A DNA stretch of 64,000 nucleotides from Devosia elaeis (GCF_001650025.1 NZ_LVVY01000067.1:1-64000), one strand, 5' to 3'; shown: positions 27,369 through 36,372, counted from the first letter of the stretch. Notes: generated by a model from the sequence alone, not told the origin. Translations and numbers: made by a program.

Positions 27369-27704
27369 ATGACCGATATCAACGCCTTCATCGACGACCA
27401 GGTGAAGAACAACGACGTGTTCCTGTTCATGAAGGGCACCCCGGATTTCCCGCAATGCGGTTTTTCCGGCCAGGTCGTCCAAATTCTGAACTATCTCGGC
27501 GTCGAATTCGGCAGCGCCAATGTGCTGGAAAGCGAAGAACTGCGCGACGGGATCAAGGCCTATACCAATTGGCCGACCATTCCCCAGCTCTACGTGAAGG
27601 GTGAATTCGTCGGCGGCGCCGACATTACCCGCGAAATGTTCCAGTCCGGCGAATTGCAGACCCATTTCGAACAGGCCGGCATCGCCGTCAAGCAGAGCGC
27701 CTGA
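27369..27704 (+). CDS. grxD: Monothiol CGFS glutaredoxin (Grx4 type)
   Basis: An Fe-S cluster carrier of 111 residues. The active site is CGFS with Cys30 (PQCGFSGQVVQIL), the approach is FLFMKGTPDFP, and WPTIPQLYVKGEFVGGADI provides the glutathione-binding TIP and GG motifs. It is the expected partner of BolA encoded upstream. Start and length fit the family exactly. A terminator follows. Confidence 0.96.
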   Translation: MTDINAFIDDQVKNNDVFLFMKGTPDFPQCGFSGQVVQILNYLGVEFGSANVLESEELRDGIKAYTNWPTIPQLYVKGEFVGGADITREMFQSGELQTHFEQAGIAVKQSA

Positions 27705-27723
27705 TCGCCTGAATCCGAATTTG

Positions 27724-27757
27724 AAGGCCCTGTCCTAACCCGGCGGGGCCTTTTGCT
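27724..27757 (+). terminator. Rho-independent terminator after grxD
   Basis: AAGGCCC (27724-27730) pairs with GGGCCTT (27746-27752) around a 15-base loop and is followed by TTGCTTTTT. It overlaps the 3' end of the convergent GNAT gene. Confidence 0.75.
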
Positions 27758-28700
27758 TTTTCAGCGTTTCGAGCGCCGCCGCGAACCGGGGCTCCTGCTG
27801 CAATCTCGCCAAGGCCCAATGGTGGGCCAGCCAGCCGGGCTCACCCTGCCAGCCATTGCGCGCCAACCGTTCCACGGCATCGAGCGCCTTGCCGGTTTCG
27901 CCCGCTTCGGCCCAGGCACAGGCGGCGTGAAAACCCAGCCAGACGATCTCCGCCTCCCCGGCCTCGAAATGCCGCGCGAACTGGCGGCAGGGTGGCTCGT
28001 CCAGATCGCCTGCATTTTCGGCAGGAAGCGAGGCGCTATAGGCCAGCGCTTGCACCGGCGGCGCATCGGCAAAGCGCCGGGCAATGGCCACCGAGCCGCG
28101 ATTGGAGGCATGGCAATGCCAGCCGATCCGCGAAATGCCCTGCGCCCGGGCCGCGTCCAGCACCGTCTTGACCAATAAGGTACCAAGCCCCCTGCACCGA
28201 TATTTGGGATGGACCCAAAGGCCGATTTCGGCGCGCGCCCCGATGACGAGATCGGGCAGGCAGCGCCCGATTTCCATTTCGCCATCGAAAAGCCGGTGGC
28301 CGATCGCATCGGCATCGGCGCTTAGCGTGAGCTCTGTCGGCAATATTACGGGCAGGTCCGCCGGCTTGAGGCTGAACACCAGGCGCGGATGCGCCAGCAT
28401 GGCCCGGTTCGGCAGCGCGGCGCTGACATCGGCACCGGGCGGGACATGCAGATAGACCCAGTCATCGAGCAAATCCGCTATTGCAGCGGCGACAGCGTCG
28501 GCGGGCTTCCCCAGGAGATAGCTGCCTTCGGGCCCTTCGATGATCGCCACAGCCGGCCGCGCGGCATCATCCACCCAGACCGCGCCTGCCGCCACACCGG
28601 CCAGGACCGCTGCGATACTGGCATGAATTTCCGCCATGCCGGCGGCCAGCGCCGCGACGGACTCGAACTGGCTGGCGGCAAGCTGGCGCATAGTCTTCAT
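27735..28700 (-). CDS. GNAT acetyltransferase with helical C-terminal extension
   Basis: A 321-residue protein. Residues about 100-215 contain a GNAT core with motif A as EIGLWVHPKYRCRGLGTLLV and motif B as ASNRGSVAIARRF. The last 90 residues are alanine-rich helices resembling a TPR pair (AACAWAEAGETGKALDAVER). That tail is unusual for a simple GNAT. The start ATG overlaps the stop of the upstream Dabb gene by four bases, so the two are translated together. Confidence 0.75.
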   Translation of the reverse strand: MKTMRQLAASQFESVAALAAGMAEIHASIAAVLAGVAAGAVWVDDAARPAVAIIEGPEGSYLLGKPADAVAAAIADLLDDWVYLHVPPGADVSAALPNRAMLAHPRLVFSLKPADLPVILPTELTLSADADAIGHRLFDGEMEIGRCLPDLVIGARAEIGLWVHPKYRCRGLGTLLVKTVLDAARAQGISRIGWHCHASNRGSVAIARRFADAPPVQALAYSASLPAENAGDLDEPPCRQFARHFEAGEAEIVWLGFHAACAWAEAGETGKALDAVERLARNGWQGEPGWLAHHWALARLQQEPRFAAALETLKKQKAPPG

Positions 28701-28984
28701 CCCGTTTGAATATCGGCGGCGTAGCGCTGGTCCCGCAGGGGGCGGACGCGGCGGGTGGCTTCGGCGTAATTGGGGTGCTGCTTATAGGCATCGAAAGCGG
28801 CGCGATCGGCGAATTCGGCATAGACCACGACGTCGACCGCATTGCCGTAAAGATCGACCTTGCTGTTGCGGCGCACCTCGAAGGCCAGGCTATGCGGGAT
28901 TTCGGCCAGGAGGGACAGGCCCTCGCAAATGGCATCGACCTTGTCCGGGGACTTGGCGGTGAAAAAGACGATATGGCGGATCAA
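28697..28984 (-). CDS. Dabb-domain (stress-responsive A/B barrel) protein
   Basis: A 95-residue ferredoxin-like alpha+beta barrel protein. It has the Dabb opening IRHIVFFTAKSP, then AFEVRRNSKVDLYGNAVDVV and YAEFADRAAFDAYKQHPNYA. I use a TTG start at 28984 because AGGAG lies six bases upstream and the first strand begins at once; the open frame has no nearer ATG. The function of these proteins in bacteria is unclear. It precedes, and overlaps, the GNAT gene. Confidence 0.8.
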   Translation of the reverse strand: MIRHIVFFTAKSPDKVDAICEGLSLLAEIPHSLAFEVRRNSKVDLYGNAVDVVVYAEFADRAAFDAYKQHPNYAEATRRVRPLRDQRYAADIQTG

Positions 28985-29130
28985 TAGAGGCTCCTGAACT
29001 GGCGTCTCTGTCCACGCCTTTGCCGCAGAGGTCAACCCATCACCAATGCTGATGGAAGCCATTCCGTTTTATCGTTTTGCGTGATGGCGGGACGCGGCCT
29101 ATGCTGGTGCGCCTGCCGGAGAATCCTCCC

Positions 29131-30345
29131 ATGTCCACCGCCATCCGTCCCTCTGTCCCGCTTCCGCTGGTCATCATCGCGGGCTGCATCATTGCGGCCA
29201 TCGGCTTCGGCACCCGCGGCTCGTTCGGGCTCTTCACCCTGCCGGTGACTGAGGATCTCGGACTCAGCCGCGAGCAATGGGGCATGGCCATGGCCATCCA
29301 GAACCTGGTCTGGGGCCTCGCCCAGCCCTTTGCCGGCGGCATGGCCGACCGCTACGGCACCGGGCGCGTGCTCGCCCTGGGCGGCATCGTCTATGCCGCG
29401 GGCGTGCTCGGCATGGCGTTTTCGCCCGATACGCTGACTATGACGCTGACCGCCGGCGTGGTCACCGGCGTCGGCATCGCCATTGCTTCCTTCGGCGTCG
29501 TCATGGCCGCCTTCGGCCGCGTCGTGCCGGCGGAAAAGCGCAGCTTCGTCTTCGGCATCGCCACGGCGGCCTCCTCGGCCGGCCAGTTCATCTTCGCCCC
29601 GCTGGGCCAGGGCTTCATCAATGCCTTCGGCTGGCAGATGGCGCTGGTGTGGATCGCCATGCTGCTGCTGCTGATCATCCCATTGTCGGCGGCCCTGCGC
29701 GGCCGCGCCGAGTCGGTGCCCGGCGAGGCCGACCTGCCCTTCATGCAGGCCCTGTCGCGCGCCTGGGGCTACGGCTCCTACCGGCTGCTGGTCATCGGCT
29801 TTTTCGTCTGCGGCTTCCACCTGGCCTTCATCAATGTCCATATGCCGGCCTATCTGGTGCAATGCGGCCTTTCCCCGGAAGTGGGCTCCTGGACCATTGC
29901 GGTGATCGGGCTGTTCAACATTGCCGGCTCGCTCCTGTCCGGCTGGCTGGGCAGCCGGCTGCCCAAGCAATTGCTGCTGGCCCTGATCTATTTCCTGCGC
30001 GCCATCGCCATTGGTGCCTTCCTGTTGTTTCCGGTGAGCGAAATCACCGCCTATGCCTTCGCGGCGGCCATGGGCCTGCTCTGGCTGTCCACCGTGCCGC
30101 TGACCGCCGGCCTGGTCAGCCTGTTCTTCGGGCCGCGCTATATGGGCATGCTCTATGGCATCGCCTTTCTCAGCCACCAGATCGGCTCCTTTGTCGGCGT
30201 CTGGCTGGGCGGCTATGTCTATGACCTCACCGGGGCCTATGACCTGGTCTGGTATCTGGGCATCATCCTGGGCCTTGCCTCTGCGGCCATTCACATCCCG
30301 ATCAACGAACGCACCGATTCCAGCTTCGCGCTCAAGGCGGCATGA
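29131..30345 (+). CDS. MFS transporter
   Basis: A 404-residue major facilitator with twelve predicted helices. The N-terminal loop between helices 2 and 3 has GGMADRYGTGRVLALGG, the MFS signature. It resembles the oxalate/formate-antiporter and monocarboxylate-like MFS group (GFGTRGSFGLFTLPVTEDLG opening). The substrate cannot be named. The ATG at 29131 is preceded by GGAGAA; an earlier in-frame ATG would add an unlikely leader. Confidence 0.88.
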   Translation: MSTAIRPSVPLPLVIIAGCIIAAIGFGTRGSFGLFTLPVTEDLGLSREQWGMAMAIQNLVWGLAQPFAGGMADRYGTGRVLALGGIVYAAGVLGMAFSPDTLTMTLTAGVVTGVGIAIASFGVVMAAFGRVVPAEKRSFVFGIATAASSAGQFIFAPLGQGFINAFGWQMALVWIAMLLLLIIPLSAALRGRAESVPGEADLPFMQALSRAWGYGSYRLLVIGFFVCGFHLAFINVHMPAYLVQCGLSPEVGSWTIAVIGLFNIAGSLLSGWLGSRLPKQLLLALIYFLRAIAIGAFLLFPVSEITAYAFAAAMGLLWLSTVPLTAGLVSLFFGPRYMGMLYGIAFLSHQIGSFVGVWLGGYVYDLTGAYDLVWYLGIILGLASAAIHIPINERTDSSFALKAA

Positions 30346-30389
30346 TTCCTCCATCGGTTGATGCCGATTGAAGACTTGCCAAATCCGGT

Positions 30390-30402
30390 CATGAAGTTCA
30401 TG
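30390..30402. promoter_or_regulatory. Candidate operator upstream of the Bcr/CflA transporter
   Basis: CATGAAGTTCATG is a perfect 13-base palindrome 53 bases before the transporter ATG, in the 109-bp gap. It may be a regulator site, but chance cannot be excluded. Confidence 0.25.
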
Positions 30403-30454
30403 GTCCGACCATTCCTCCCGGTCGCCGTCGTCGCGGCCATGACGAGTTTCAGAC

Positions 30455-31711
30455 ATGTCCGATCACTTTTCGCGGGTTCTTTCCCGCCCTGAATTCATTG
30501 CCCTCATCGCCGCCCTGATGGCGGTCAATGCCCTGGCCATCGACGTCATGCTCCCCGCCCTGCCCTATATGGGCGAAGCGCTGGGCATTTCGAACGAGAA
30601 CGAACGGCAATTCGTCGTCAGCGCCTATATGCTCGGCATGGGTATCGCCGTCCTGGCCTTCGGCCCGCTGACCGACCGTTTCGGCCGCCGCGCGCCATTG
30701 CTCATTGGTGTCGGCATCTATGTCGTCGCGGCCATCGTCGCGGCCTTCGCGCCCAATTTCACCATCCTGCTGGTGCTGCGCTTCATCCAGGGCATGGGCG
30801 CGGCCAGCGTGCGCGTCATCTCCACCGCCGTCGTGCGCGACCGCTATTCAGGCCGCGAAATGGCCGAGGTCATGTCGCTGACCTTCATGGTCTTCATGGC
30901 CATTCCCATCATCGCGCCCGGCATCGGCCAGGTGCTGCTGCTCACCGGTCCCTGGCAATCCATCTTCATTTTCATGGGGCTATTGGCCCTGGCCCTGTGG
31001 ATCTGGACCTATATGCGCCTGCCCGAAACGCTGCCCCTGGACCAGCGCCGCCCGCTGAGCCTCAGCGGCATCCTGGGCAGCTTCCGCATCGTCTTCACCA
31101 ATCGCGTGGCGATCTTCTACGGCCTGGCCGGCATGTTCCTGTTCGGGGCGCTGTTCGGCTTCATCACCTCGGCCCAGCAGATCTATGTCGATATCTATGG
31201 GCTGGGCGTCTATTTCCCCGTGGCCTTCGCGGCCATGGCGGGCCTGATGGCGGTGTCCTCGTTCACCAATTCCCGCGTGGTCAGGCGCTTCGGCATGCGC
31301 CGCCTGTCGCATGGGGCGATGCTGGCCTTCACCTTGTTTGCCGGGATCTGGCTGGTGCTGGCCGTGAACGACATGCTGCCGCTCTGGCTGTTCTTCAGCC
31401 TGCTCGCCATCATCATGTTCTGCTTCGGCTGGTCGTCGGCCAACATGAATTCGCTGTCCATGGAACCACTTGGCAATGTCGCGGGCACCGCCGCATCGGT
31501 CTTCGGCTTCATCCAGACCGTGGGCGGCGCCCTGATCGGCTCCTATACCGGCCAGCATTTCGATGGCACGACCGTACCCACGGCCATGGGCTATTTCATC
31601 ACCGGCGCCTTGGCCCTGATCTGCATTCTGATTGCCGAAAAAGGCCGGCTTTTCGGCGTTGGCGAGCAGTATAGCAAGCCTGATTCAGCGCCGGTGATGG
31701 ACGCGCACTAG
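30455..31711 (+). CDS. Bcr/CflA-family drug-efflux MFS transporter
   Basis: A 418-residue twelve-helix exporter. The family signature is AIDVMLPALPYMGEALG in helix 1, the loop GPLTDRFGRRAPLLIG, and RFIQGMGAASVRVISTAVVRDR in the motif C region. Bcr/CflA transporters export drugs such as bicyclomycin or sulfonamides, or dipeptides; the native substrate is unknown. It converges on the ClpP paralogue with a 3-bp gap. Confidence 0.92.
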   Translation: MSDHFSRVLSRPEFIALIAALMAVNALAIDVMLPALPYMGEALGISNENERQFVVSAYMLGMGIAVLAFGPLTDRFGRRAPLLIGVGIYVVAAIVAAFAPNFTILLVLRFIQGMGAASVRVISTAVVRDRYSGREMAEVMSLTFMVFMAIPIIAPGIGQVLLLTGPWQSIFIFMGLLALALWIWTYMRLPETLPLDQRRPLSLSGILGSFRIVFTNRVAIFYGLAGMFLFGALFGFITSAQQIYVDIYGLGVYFPVAFAAMAGLMAVSSFTNSRVVRRFGMRRLSHGAMLAFTLFAGIWLVLAVNDMLPLWLFFSLLAIIMFCFGWSSANMNSLSMEPLGNVAGTAASVFGFIQTVGGALIGSYTGQHFDGTTVPTAMGYFITGALALICILIAEKGRLFGVGEQYSKPDSAPVMDAH

Positions 31712-31714
31712 GCG

Positions 31715-32341
31715 CTATTGCCCCGTCGGTCCCGGCAATTCGAGCTGGGACCGGTCGCTATAGACATGATCCACAAGGCCCCAGCTGCGGGCTTCCTCGG
31801 GCGACATGTAGCGATCTCGCTCCAGGGCGGCCTCGACCTCCTCATAGGTGCGGCCGCAATGCCTGGCGTAGAGATTATTGGTGCGCCGCTTGAGGCGCAG
31901 GCTCTCCTCGGCATGGATCATGATGTCGGTGACCTGGCCCTGATAGCCGCCCGAGGGCTGGTGTAACATTATGGAAACATTGGGCAAACTGGCGCGCATC
32001 CCCGGCGCGCCGGCCGCCAGCAGCAGCGTCGCCGCCGAGGCGGCCAGCCCCATGCACAGGGTTCCGACCGGAGCCTTGATGAATTGCATCGTATCGTAGA
32101 TGGCGAGACCGGCCGTGACCACGCCGCCGGGCGAATTGATGTACAAGTATATGGGTTTGCTGGGATTTTCTGCTTCGAGGAACAGCAGTTGGGCGCTGAC
32201 CAGGCTGGCCATGTTGTCCTCGATCTGGCCATTGAGGAAGATGATCCGCTCCCGCAGCAGGCGGGAATAGATGTCGAAGGCGCGTTCGCCGCGGCTGGAA
32301 TTCTCCACGACCATAGGGACGAGTTGCATCATGTCGCGCAT
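31715..32341 (-). CDS. ClpP-family serine protease, isolated paralogue
   Basis: A 208-residue ClpP-like peptidase. The catalytic triad appears intact: Ser102 ([15 protein letters not shown]), His127 ([10 protein letters not shown]) and Asp176 (LERDRYMS). The block after Ser102 is AATLLLA where canonical ClpP has MGAFLL. It starts with an excellent AGGAGGT five bases before the ATG. Canonical clpP lies beside clpX and lon; this one stands alone, so it is probably a second ClpP. Whether it forms its own 14-mer or mixes with ClpP1 is unknown. Confidence 0.9.
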   Translation of the reverse strand: MRDMMQLVPMVVENSSRGERAFDIYSRLLRERIIFLNGQIEDNMASLVSAQLLFLEAENPSKPIYLYINSPGGVVTAGLAIYDTMQFIKAPVGTLCMGLAASAATLLLAAGAPGMRASLPNVSIMLHQPSGGYQGQVTDIMIHAEESLRLKRRTNNLYARHCGRTYEEVEAALERDRYMSPEEARSWGLVDHVYSDRSQLELPGPTGQ

Positions 32342-32379
32342 CGGCGACCTCCTGTGATTTCAAGGTGTTAGGGAAAGGC

Positions 32380-32703
32380 TTAGGCGGCGCGCAGCATGGT
32401 GGGCGCCACATCATTGCTGTTGGCCGCCGCCGGAATGACGAGCGGCGCATGGGTCAGCCGGAAGCCGGTGCCGCCATTTTCGTGCGGGGTCAGCTCGATT
32501 GTCACGAGGCTCTCCTCGTCTCGCTCTTTCCAGCGATAGGTCAGCAGACTGTTAACGCTGACTGCCTCCAGACAGAGGCTAACGTCATCCGGCTTCCGCA
32601 ACCAGCGATCGCGATATTCGGGGATGGTCAGCGCCCGCCAGATTTTCTCCGGCGGCGCATCGAGAACGGTCTCGAAAACCAGTTCGCTCTCGGCGTCGCT
32701 CAT
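32380..32703 (-). CDS. SRPBCC (AHSA1-like) protein
   Basis: A 107-residue START/Bet v1-fold domain. It has the AHSA1 opening LVFETVLDAPPEKIWRALTI and WLRKPDDVSL, followed by strands around LTYRWKERDEESLVTIELTP. These domains often pair with ArsR regulators, as here: its ATG overlaps the stop of the ArsR gene upstream (ATGA). The ligand is unknown. At 107 residues it is shorter than the usual 140 or so, apparently ending early at the C-terminal helix. Confidence 0.82.
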   Translation of the reverse strand: MSDAESELVFETVLDAPPEKIWRALTIPEYRDRWLRKPDDVSLCLEAVSVNSLLTYRWKERDEESLVTIELTPHENGGTGFRLTHAPLVIPAAANSNDVAPTMLRAA

Positions 32704-33014
32704 TGGTCCATCTCCCTGAGCAGGTCTTTGAGATTGTCGATGCGGCTGGGCCAGAAATCGCGATAGCGGCCGAGCCAATCGTGCAGCGGCGCGAAACCGT
32801 CGCGCGCGATGCGGTAATGGCTGTAGCGGCCCTCGCGGCGCTCGCTGATCAGCCCCGCCCCGCGCAGCACCGCCAGATGCTGCGACATGGCCGGCTGGGT
32901 AATGGCAAAGCCGGCCCGCAGATCGGTGGCATTCATCTCGGCGCCGGCGAGGCGCTCGAGAATGGCGCGGCGGGTCGGATCGGCCAGGGCCCTGAAGATT
33001 TCGGTCTCGCTCAT
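32700..33014 (-). CDS. ArsR-family transcriptional regulator
   Basis: A 104-residue winged-helix regulator. The core is FRALADPTRRAILERLAG and the recognition helix lies in ITQPAMSQHLAVLRGAGLIS, with the wing ERREGRYSHYRI. There is no cysteine metal site, so it belongs to the non-metal group found with SRPBCC proteins. It is translationally coupled to the SRPBCC gene. A candidate operator lies immediately upstream. Confidence 0.93.
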   Translation of the reverse strand: MSETEIFRALADPTRRAILERLAGAEMNATDLRAGFAITQPAMSQHLAVLRGAGLISERREGRYSHYRIARDGFAPLHDWLGRYRDFWPSRIDNLKDLLREMDQ

Positions 33015-33023
33015 GAAAGTCAG

Positions 33024-33039
33024 ATAAGCATAGACTTAT
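33024..33039. promoter_or_regulatory. Candidate ArsR operator
   Basis: ATAAG-N6-CTTAT (33024-33039) is a perfect inverted repeat whose near edge is 10 bases upstream of the arsR ATG, where an autoregulatory site would be expected. It overlaps the ATAAGC stretch that could serve as a -10 region. Confidence 0.45.
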
Positions 33040-33093
33040 GAGTCGTGGCAAGGGGGGCGGCATGAGCCAGCCGGTGAGCGCGCCGGGTAAGAG

Positions 33094-33120
33094 CCCTCGG
33101 GTCAAGCCCGAGGGTGACGA
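33094..33120. repeat. REP half-element, family A
   Basis: The single palindrome CCCTCGGGTCAAGCCCGAGG with its GTGACGA tail is one half of the doublets at 41901, 43991 and 49290. It lies between the ArsR gene and the inositol-phosphatase gene. The rest of the surrounding 190 bp holds GC-rich tracts and no gene. Confidence 0.8.
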
Positions 33121-33203
33121 CCTGTGTGGGGGTGAGTGCGCGAGCCGGTGGATGGGTGAGGGCGCGGCCGGTGGGTGGCTGGGGCGCGAAGGCCCCTGCC
33201 CGG

Positions 33204-34016
33204 CTAGATCGCGAACACTTCGCGGCGCAGTTCGGTCCAGCTTGCCTGGTCGGGAGCGACCAGCAGGCCGCCGCCCAGATCGCCGGGGCGATAGGGCGAG
33301 CCGTCGAACTTGGCGACATGGGCGCCGGCCTCGCGCATCATCAGGGCGCCGGCCACGTGATCCCAGGGCATGAGCTTGCCATAGGCGAGAAAATGCACAT
33401 TGCCGCCGGCGGCGAAGCGATATTCGTGCCCGGCGCAACGATAATTGGCGCTCATCTTCACCTTGGCCAGATTGCCGAGGATGGTGCGGCGCTGCTCGAG
33501 CGGGAAGAAGGCCGTCGAGGCCAGGCCGCCCATTTCGGCCAGCGGCACCGGATCGGCATATTTCATGCGGATGCGGCGGCCATCGGGAAAGACCTGCCAG
33601 GTGCCGCAGCCCTTTTCCGCCATGAGGAAATCGTCGCCCATGGGATCGTAGATGACGCCGGCCACCGGCTCGCCATTCTGCACCACGGCCGCCATGACCG
33701 CGAATAGCGGCAGGCCGCCGGCGAAATTGGCCGTGCCGTCGACCGGATCGACATAGATGACGATCCGGTCCTCGAGGCTCGAGTCCAGGAGGCGCGGATT
33801 GGCGGCGACGGCTTCCTCGCCAATGACCAGAATATCGGGGGAATGATCGCGGATCGCCGCAGTGATGACCCGCTCGGCATTGGTGTCGGCCTCGGTGACC
33901 AGGTCGAAGGCGCCGGTCTTGGTCTGGATCATGCCCTCGTCGAGCCGCCGGAAGCGCGGCACGATCTCCTGCTTGGCGGCCTGCTTGAGGATGGCGGCCA
34001 GGCGGTCGATATTCAT
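33204..34016 (-). CDS. Inositol monophosphatase family protein
   Basis: A 270-residue Mg2+-dependent phosphatase-family protein. The metal-site motifs are GEE at 66-68 and DPVDGTANF at 90-98, and PWDHVAGALM near 218-227. It could act on inositol phosphate, 3'-phosphoadenosine phosphate or histidinol phosphate; the family cannot be resolved to one substrate here. It starts 4 bases after the ttcA stop, so the two genes share a transcript. Confidence 0.92.
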   Translation of the reverse strand: MNIDRLAAILKQAAKQEIVPRFRRLDEGMIQTKTGAFDLVTEADTNAERVITAAIRDHSPDILVIGEEAVAANPRLLDSSLEDRIVIYVDPVDGTANFAGGLPLFAVMAAVVQNGEPVAGVIYDPMGDDFLMAEKGCGTWQVFPDGRRIRMKYADPVPLAEMGGLASTAFFPLEQRRTILGNLAKVKMSANYRCAGHEYRFAAGGNVHFLAYGKLMPWDHVAGALMMREAGAHVAKFDGSPYRPGDLGGGLLVAPDQASWTELRREVFAI

Positions 34017-34020
34017 GCGT

Positions 34021-34890
34021 CTATTCCTTCGGCTGGATGGAGAGGCCCGCGAAATCGAAGAGGCGCGGGTCGAGCATATGGCTCGGATTGATATTGCCCA
34101 AAGCGCGGATCATCACGTCCTTGCGGCCGGGCATGGCTTTTTCCATGTCGGTCAGCATGGCCTTGGTGACATTGCGCTGCAAGCCGTCCTGGCTGCCGCA
34201 GAGGTCACAGGGAATGATGGGGAAAGCCATGGCATCGGAAAAGCGCTGCAAATCTTCCTCGGCGCAATAGATCAGCGGCCGCAGCACTTCGAGATCGCCC
34301 TCGTCATTGACCAGCTTGGGCGGCATGGCGGCCAGCTTGCCGCCATGGAAGAGGTTCATGAAGAAGGTTTCGAGGCTGTCGTCACGATGATGGCCCAGGA
34401 CCAGCGCAGAGCAGCCCTCCTCCCGCGCGATGCGATAGAGATTGCCGCGCCGCAGCCGCGAGCAGAGCGAGCAATAGGTGGCGCCGGCCGGCAGCTTGTC
34501 GGTGACGATCGAATAGGTGTCCTGATATTCGATGCGGTGCTCGATGCCGAGCCCGGTGAGAAATTCGGGCAGGATATGCTTGGGAAAATTCGGTTGGCCC
34601 TGATCGAGATTGCAGGCCAGCAATTCGACCGGCAGGAGGCCCCGCCATTTGAGATCGAGCAGGAGCGCCAGCAGGCCATAGGAATCCTTGCCGCCGGACA
34701 GCGCGATCAGCCATTTCTCGCCCGGCCGCACCATGGCGAACTTGTCCAGCGCCTCGCGGACGTTGCGAATGAGACGCTTGCGCAGCTTGTTGAACTCGAC
34801 CGAACGCGGCGCATTGGCAAAAATGGGATGCGCGCCGGAGGCATCGGCCTCGTCTTCCGGCATGGCGGGGGTTTCCATCGCCGCACTCAT
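34021..34890 (-). CDS. ttcA: tRNA 2-thiocytidine(32) synthetase TtcA
   Basis: Thiolates cytidine 32 in certain tRNAs with ATP and an Fe-S cluster. The PP-loop motif SGGKDSYG is at 65-72. The paired cysteine motifs CSLC (140-143) and CDLC (near 228-231) carry the cluster, and [14 protein letters not shown] is typical. The protein has 289 residues. The first 25 residues are a variable leader; the ATG at 34890 is the listed start. It is divergent from the SbmA-like gene. Confidence 0.93.
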   Translation of the reverse strand: MSAAMETPAMPEDEADASGAHPIFANAPRSVEFNKLRKRLIRNVREALDKFAMVRPGEKWLIALSGGKDSYGLLALLLDLKWRGLLPVELLACNLDQGQPNFPKHILPEFLTGLGIEHRIEYQDTYSIVTDKLPAGATYCSLCSRLRRGNLYRIAREEGCSALVLGHHRDDSLETFFMNLFHGGKLAAMPPKLVNDEGDLEVLRPLIYCAEEDLQRFSDAMAFPIIPCDLCGSQDGLQRNVTKAMLTDMEKAMPGRKDVMIRALGNINPSHMLDPRLFDFAGLSIQPKE

Positions 34891-35055
34891 GGCAAAACTC
34901 TCGTTTGATCGGTCGGCTAGCTGATAACGCCGTTGGGCGGCGATGGAAAGCCAAAGCGTTACAGCACAATCTTACCAAAGCTTAAGTTGTCGTCCTTGTT
35001 TTCTCCGCTTTACGGCAGTTAGATCGGGCCTCCTTCCGACACCCTGGAGCATGCG

Positions 35056-36372
35056 GTGTTTCGCTCTTTCTTCCCCAATCCCAAAGTGTTTTTCACGGCC
35101 GCGCTCGCCTGGACGGCCATCGCCATCGCGATCTGGTTCACCATAGGCCCCGCGCTTGCCAATCTGATCAGCCTTGGCCCCGTAATCGGGCAGGCACCCA
35201 CCGAGGCCGATCCGGATGTGTTCCTGACGCCGGACCGGGTCTGGCTCTACCAATATGTCATCATGGCCGGATATCTGTTCTGCATCCCCTGGTACTGGCT
35301 GGGGGACAATCGGCGCTGGTATTGGTGGTCGGTCGTGGGCAGCGTCACCATCGTGGAAGTGGTGTTCTTCGACGTGCAGGCCAGCGCGTGGATGAATGCC
35401 TGGTATGGCGAATTCTACAACATGTTCCAGGGGGCGCTGCAAAATCCCGGCAGCGTTTCGCTGGAAACCATCTATGGCGAATTGTCCACCGTGCTGATCG
35501 TGCTGCTGCCGCGCATCGCCATCCTGGTGCTGAACGCCTTCTTCATCGCCCATTACCTGTTCCGCTGGCGGCGGGCGATGACCTTCTTCTACATGAGCCA
35601 TTGGCCCCGCCTGCGCGGGGTGGAAGGCGCCTCCCAGCGTATCCAGGAAGATACCCAGCGCTTCGCCAATATCGTCGAGGGACTGGCCGTGTCCCTGGTC
35701 GGCTCGATCATGACGCTGCTGGTCTTCCTGCCGCTGCTCTGGCAGCTATCGCAGAACATCACGGAATTGCCGCTGATCGGCCCCGTCAACGGGAGCCTGG
35801 TCTGGGTGGCGCTGATGTCGGCCATGGCCGGCACGCTGCTGCTGGGCCTGGTCGGCATCAAGCTGCCGGGCCTGGAATTCCAGAACCAGCGCGTGGAAGC
35901 CGCGTTCCGCAAGGAACTGGTCTATGGCGAAGACCATCACGAAAGAGCCCGCCCGCTCGACACCAAGGAATTCTTCCTCGGCGTGCAGCGCAATTATTTC
36001 CGGCTCTATGGGCACTATCTCTACTTCAACGTAGCGCGCTACGTTTACCTCCAAGGCGCCAATTTCGTGCCGCTGATCGCCATGTCGCCCTCCATCGCCG
36101 CCGGCGCGCTGACCTTCGGCCTGTTCCAGCAGGTCAGCAATGCCTTCGACCAGGTGGACAGCTCCTTCCGCTTCCTGGCCAATTCCTGGACCACGATCAT
36201 CTCGCTGATCTCGGTCTATAAGCGCTTGCGCACCTTCGAGGCCAATATTCCGCCCGACGCGATCTCCGGTGTCGATTACGACGACCCGCGCTATGTCGCC
36301 ACCGATGCGGAATTCGAGCCCCTGCCTACGGATCGCGACCAAGGCAAGGAGGGGGTGCCGGCAGGGCTGTAA
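35056..36372 (+). CDS. SbmA/BacA-like peptide transporter
   Basis: A 438-residue inner-membrane protein of the SbmA/BacA family, with about seven helices and no ATP-binding domain. It starts MFRSFFPNPKVFF and shares the family segments YRRAMTFFY-like FRWRRAMTFFYMSHW, EGASQRIQEDTQRFA and SSFRFLANSWTTIISLISVYKRL (about 370-392). SbmA/BacA imports proline-rich antimicrobial peptides and others and is needed for symbiosis in rhizobia. I use the GTG at 35056, seven bases after GGAG. Confidence 0.9.
   Translation: MFRSFFPNPKVFFTAALAWTAIAIAIWFTIGPALANLISLGPVIGQAPTEADPDVFLTPDRVWLYQYVIMAGYLFCIPWYWLGDNRRWYWWSVVGSVTIVEVVFFDVQASAWMNAWYGEFYNMFQGALQNPGSVSLETIYGELSTVLIVLLPRIAILVLNAFFIAHYLFRWRRAMTFFYMSHWPRLRGVEGASQRIQEDTQRFANIVEGLAVSLVGSIMTLLVFLPLLWQLSQNITELPLIGPVNGSLVWVALMSAMAGTLLLGLVGIKLPGLEFQNQRVEAAFRKELVYGEDHHERARPLDTKEFFLGVQRNYFRLYGHYLYFNVARYVYLQGANFVPLIAMSPSIAAGALTFGLFQQVSNAFDQVDSSFRFLANSWTTIISLISVYKRLRTFEANIPPDAISGVDYDDPRYVATDAEFEPLPTDRDQGKEGVPAGL

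Noticed and set aside
31715-32341. Catalytically dead ClpP
   Set aside because: The block after the Ser motif is altered, but Ser102, His127 and Asp176 line up with the known triad, so inactivity is not supported.
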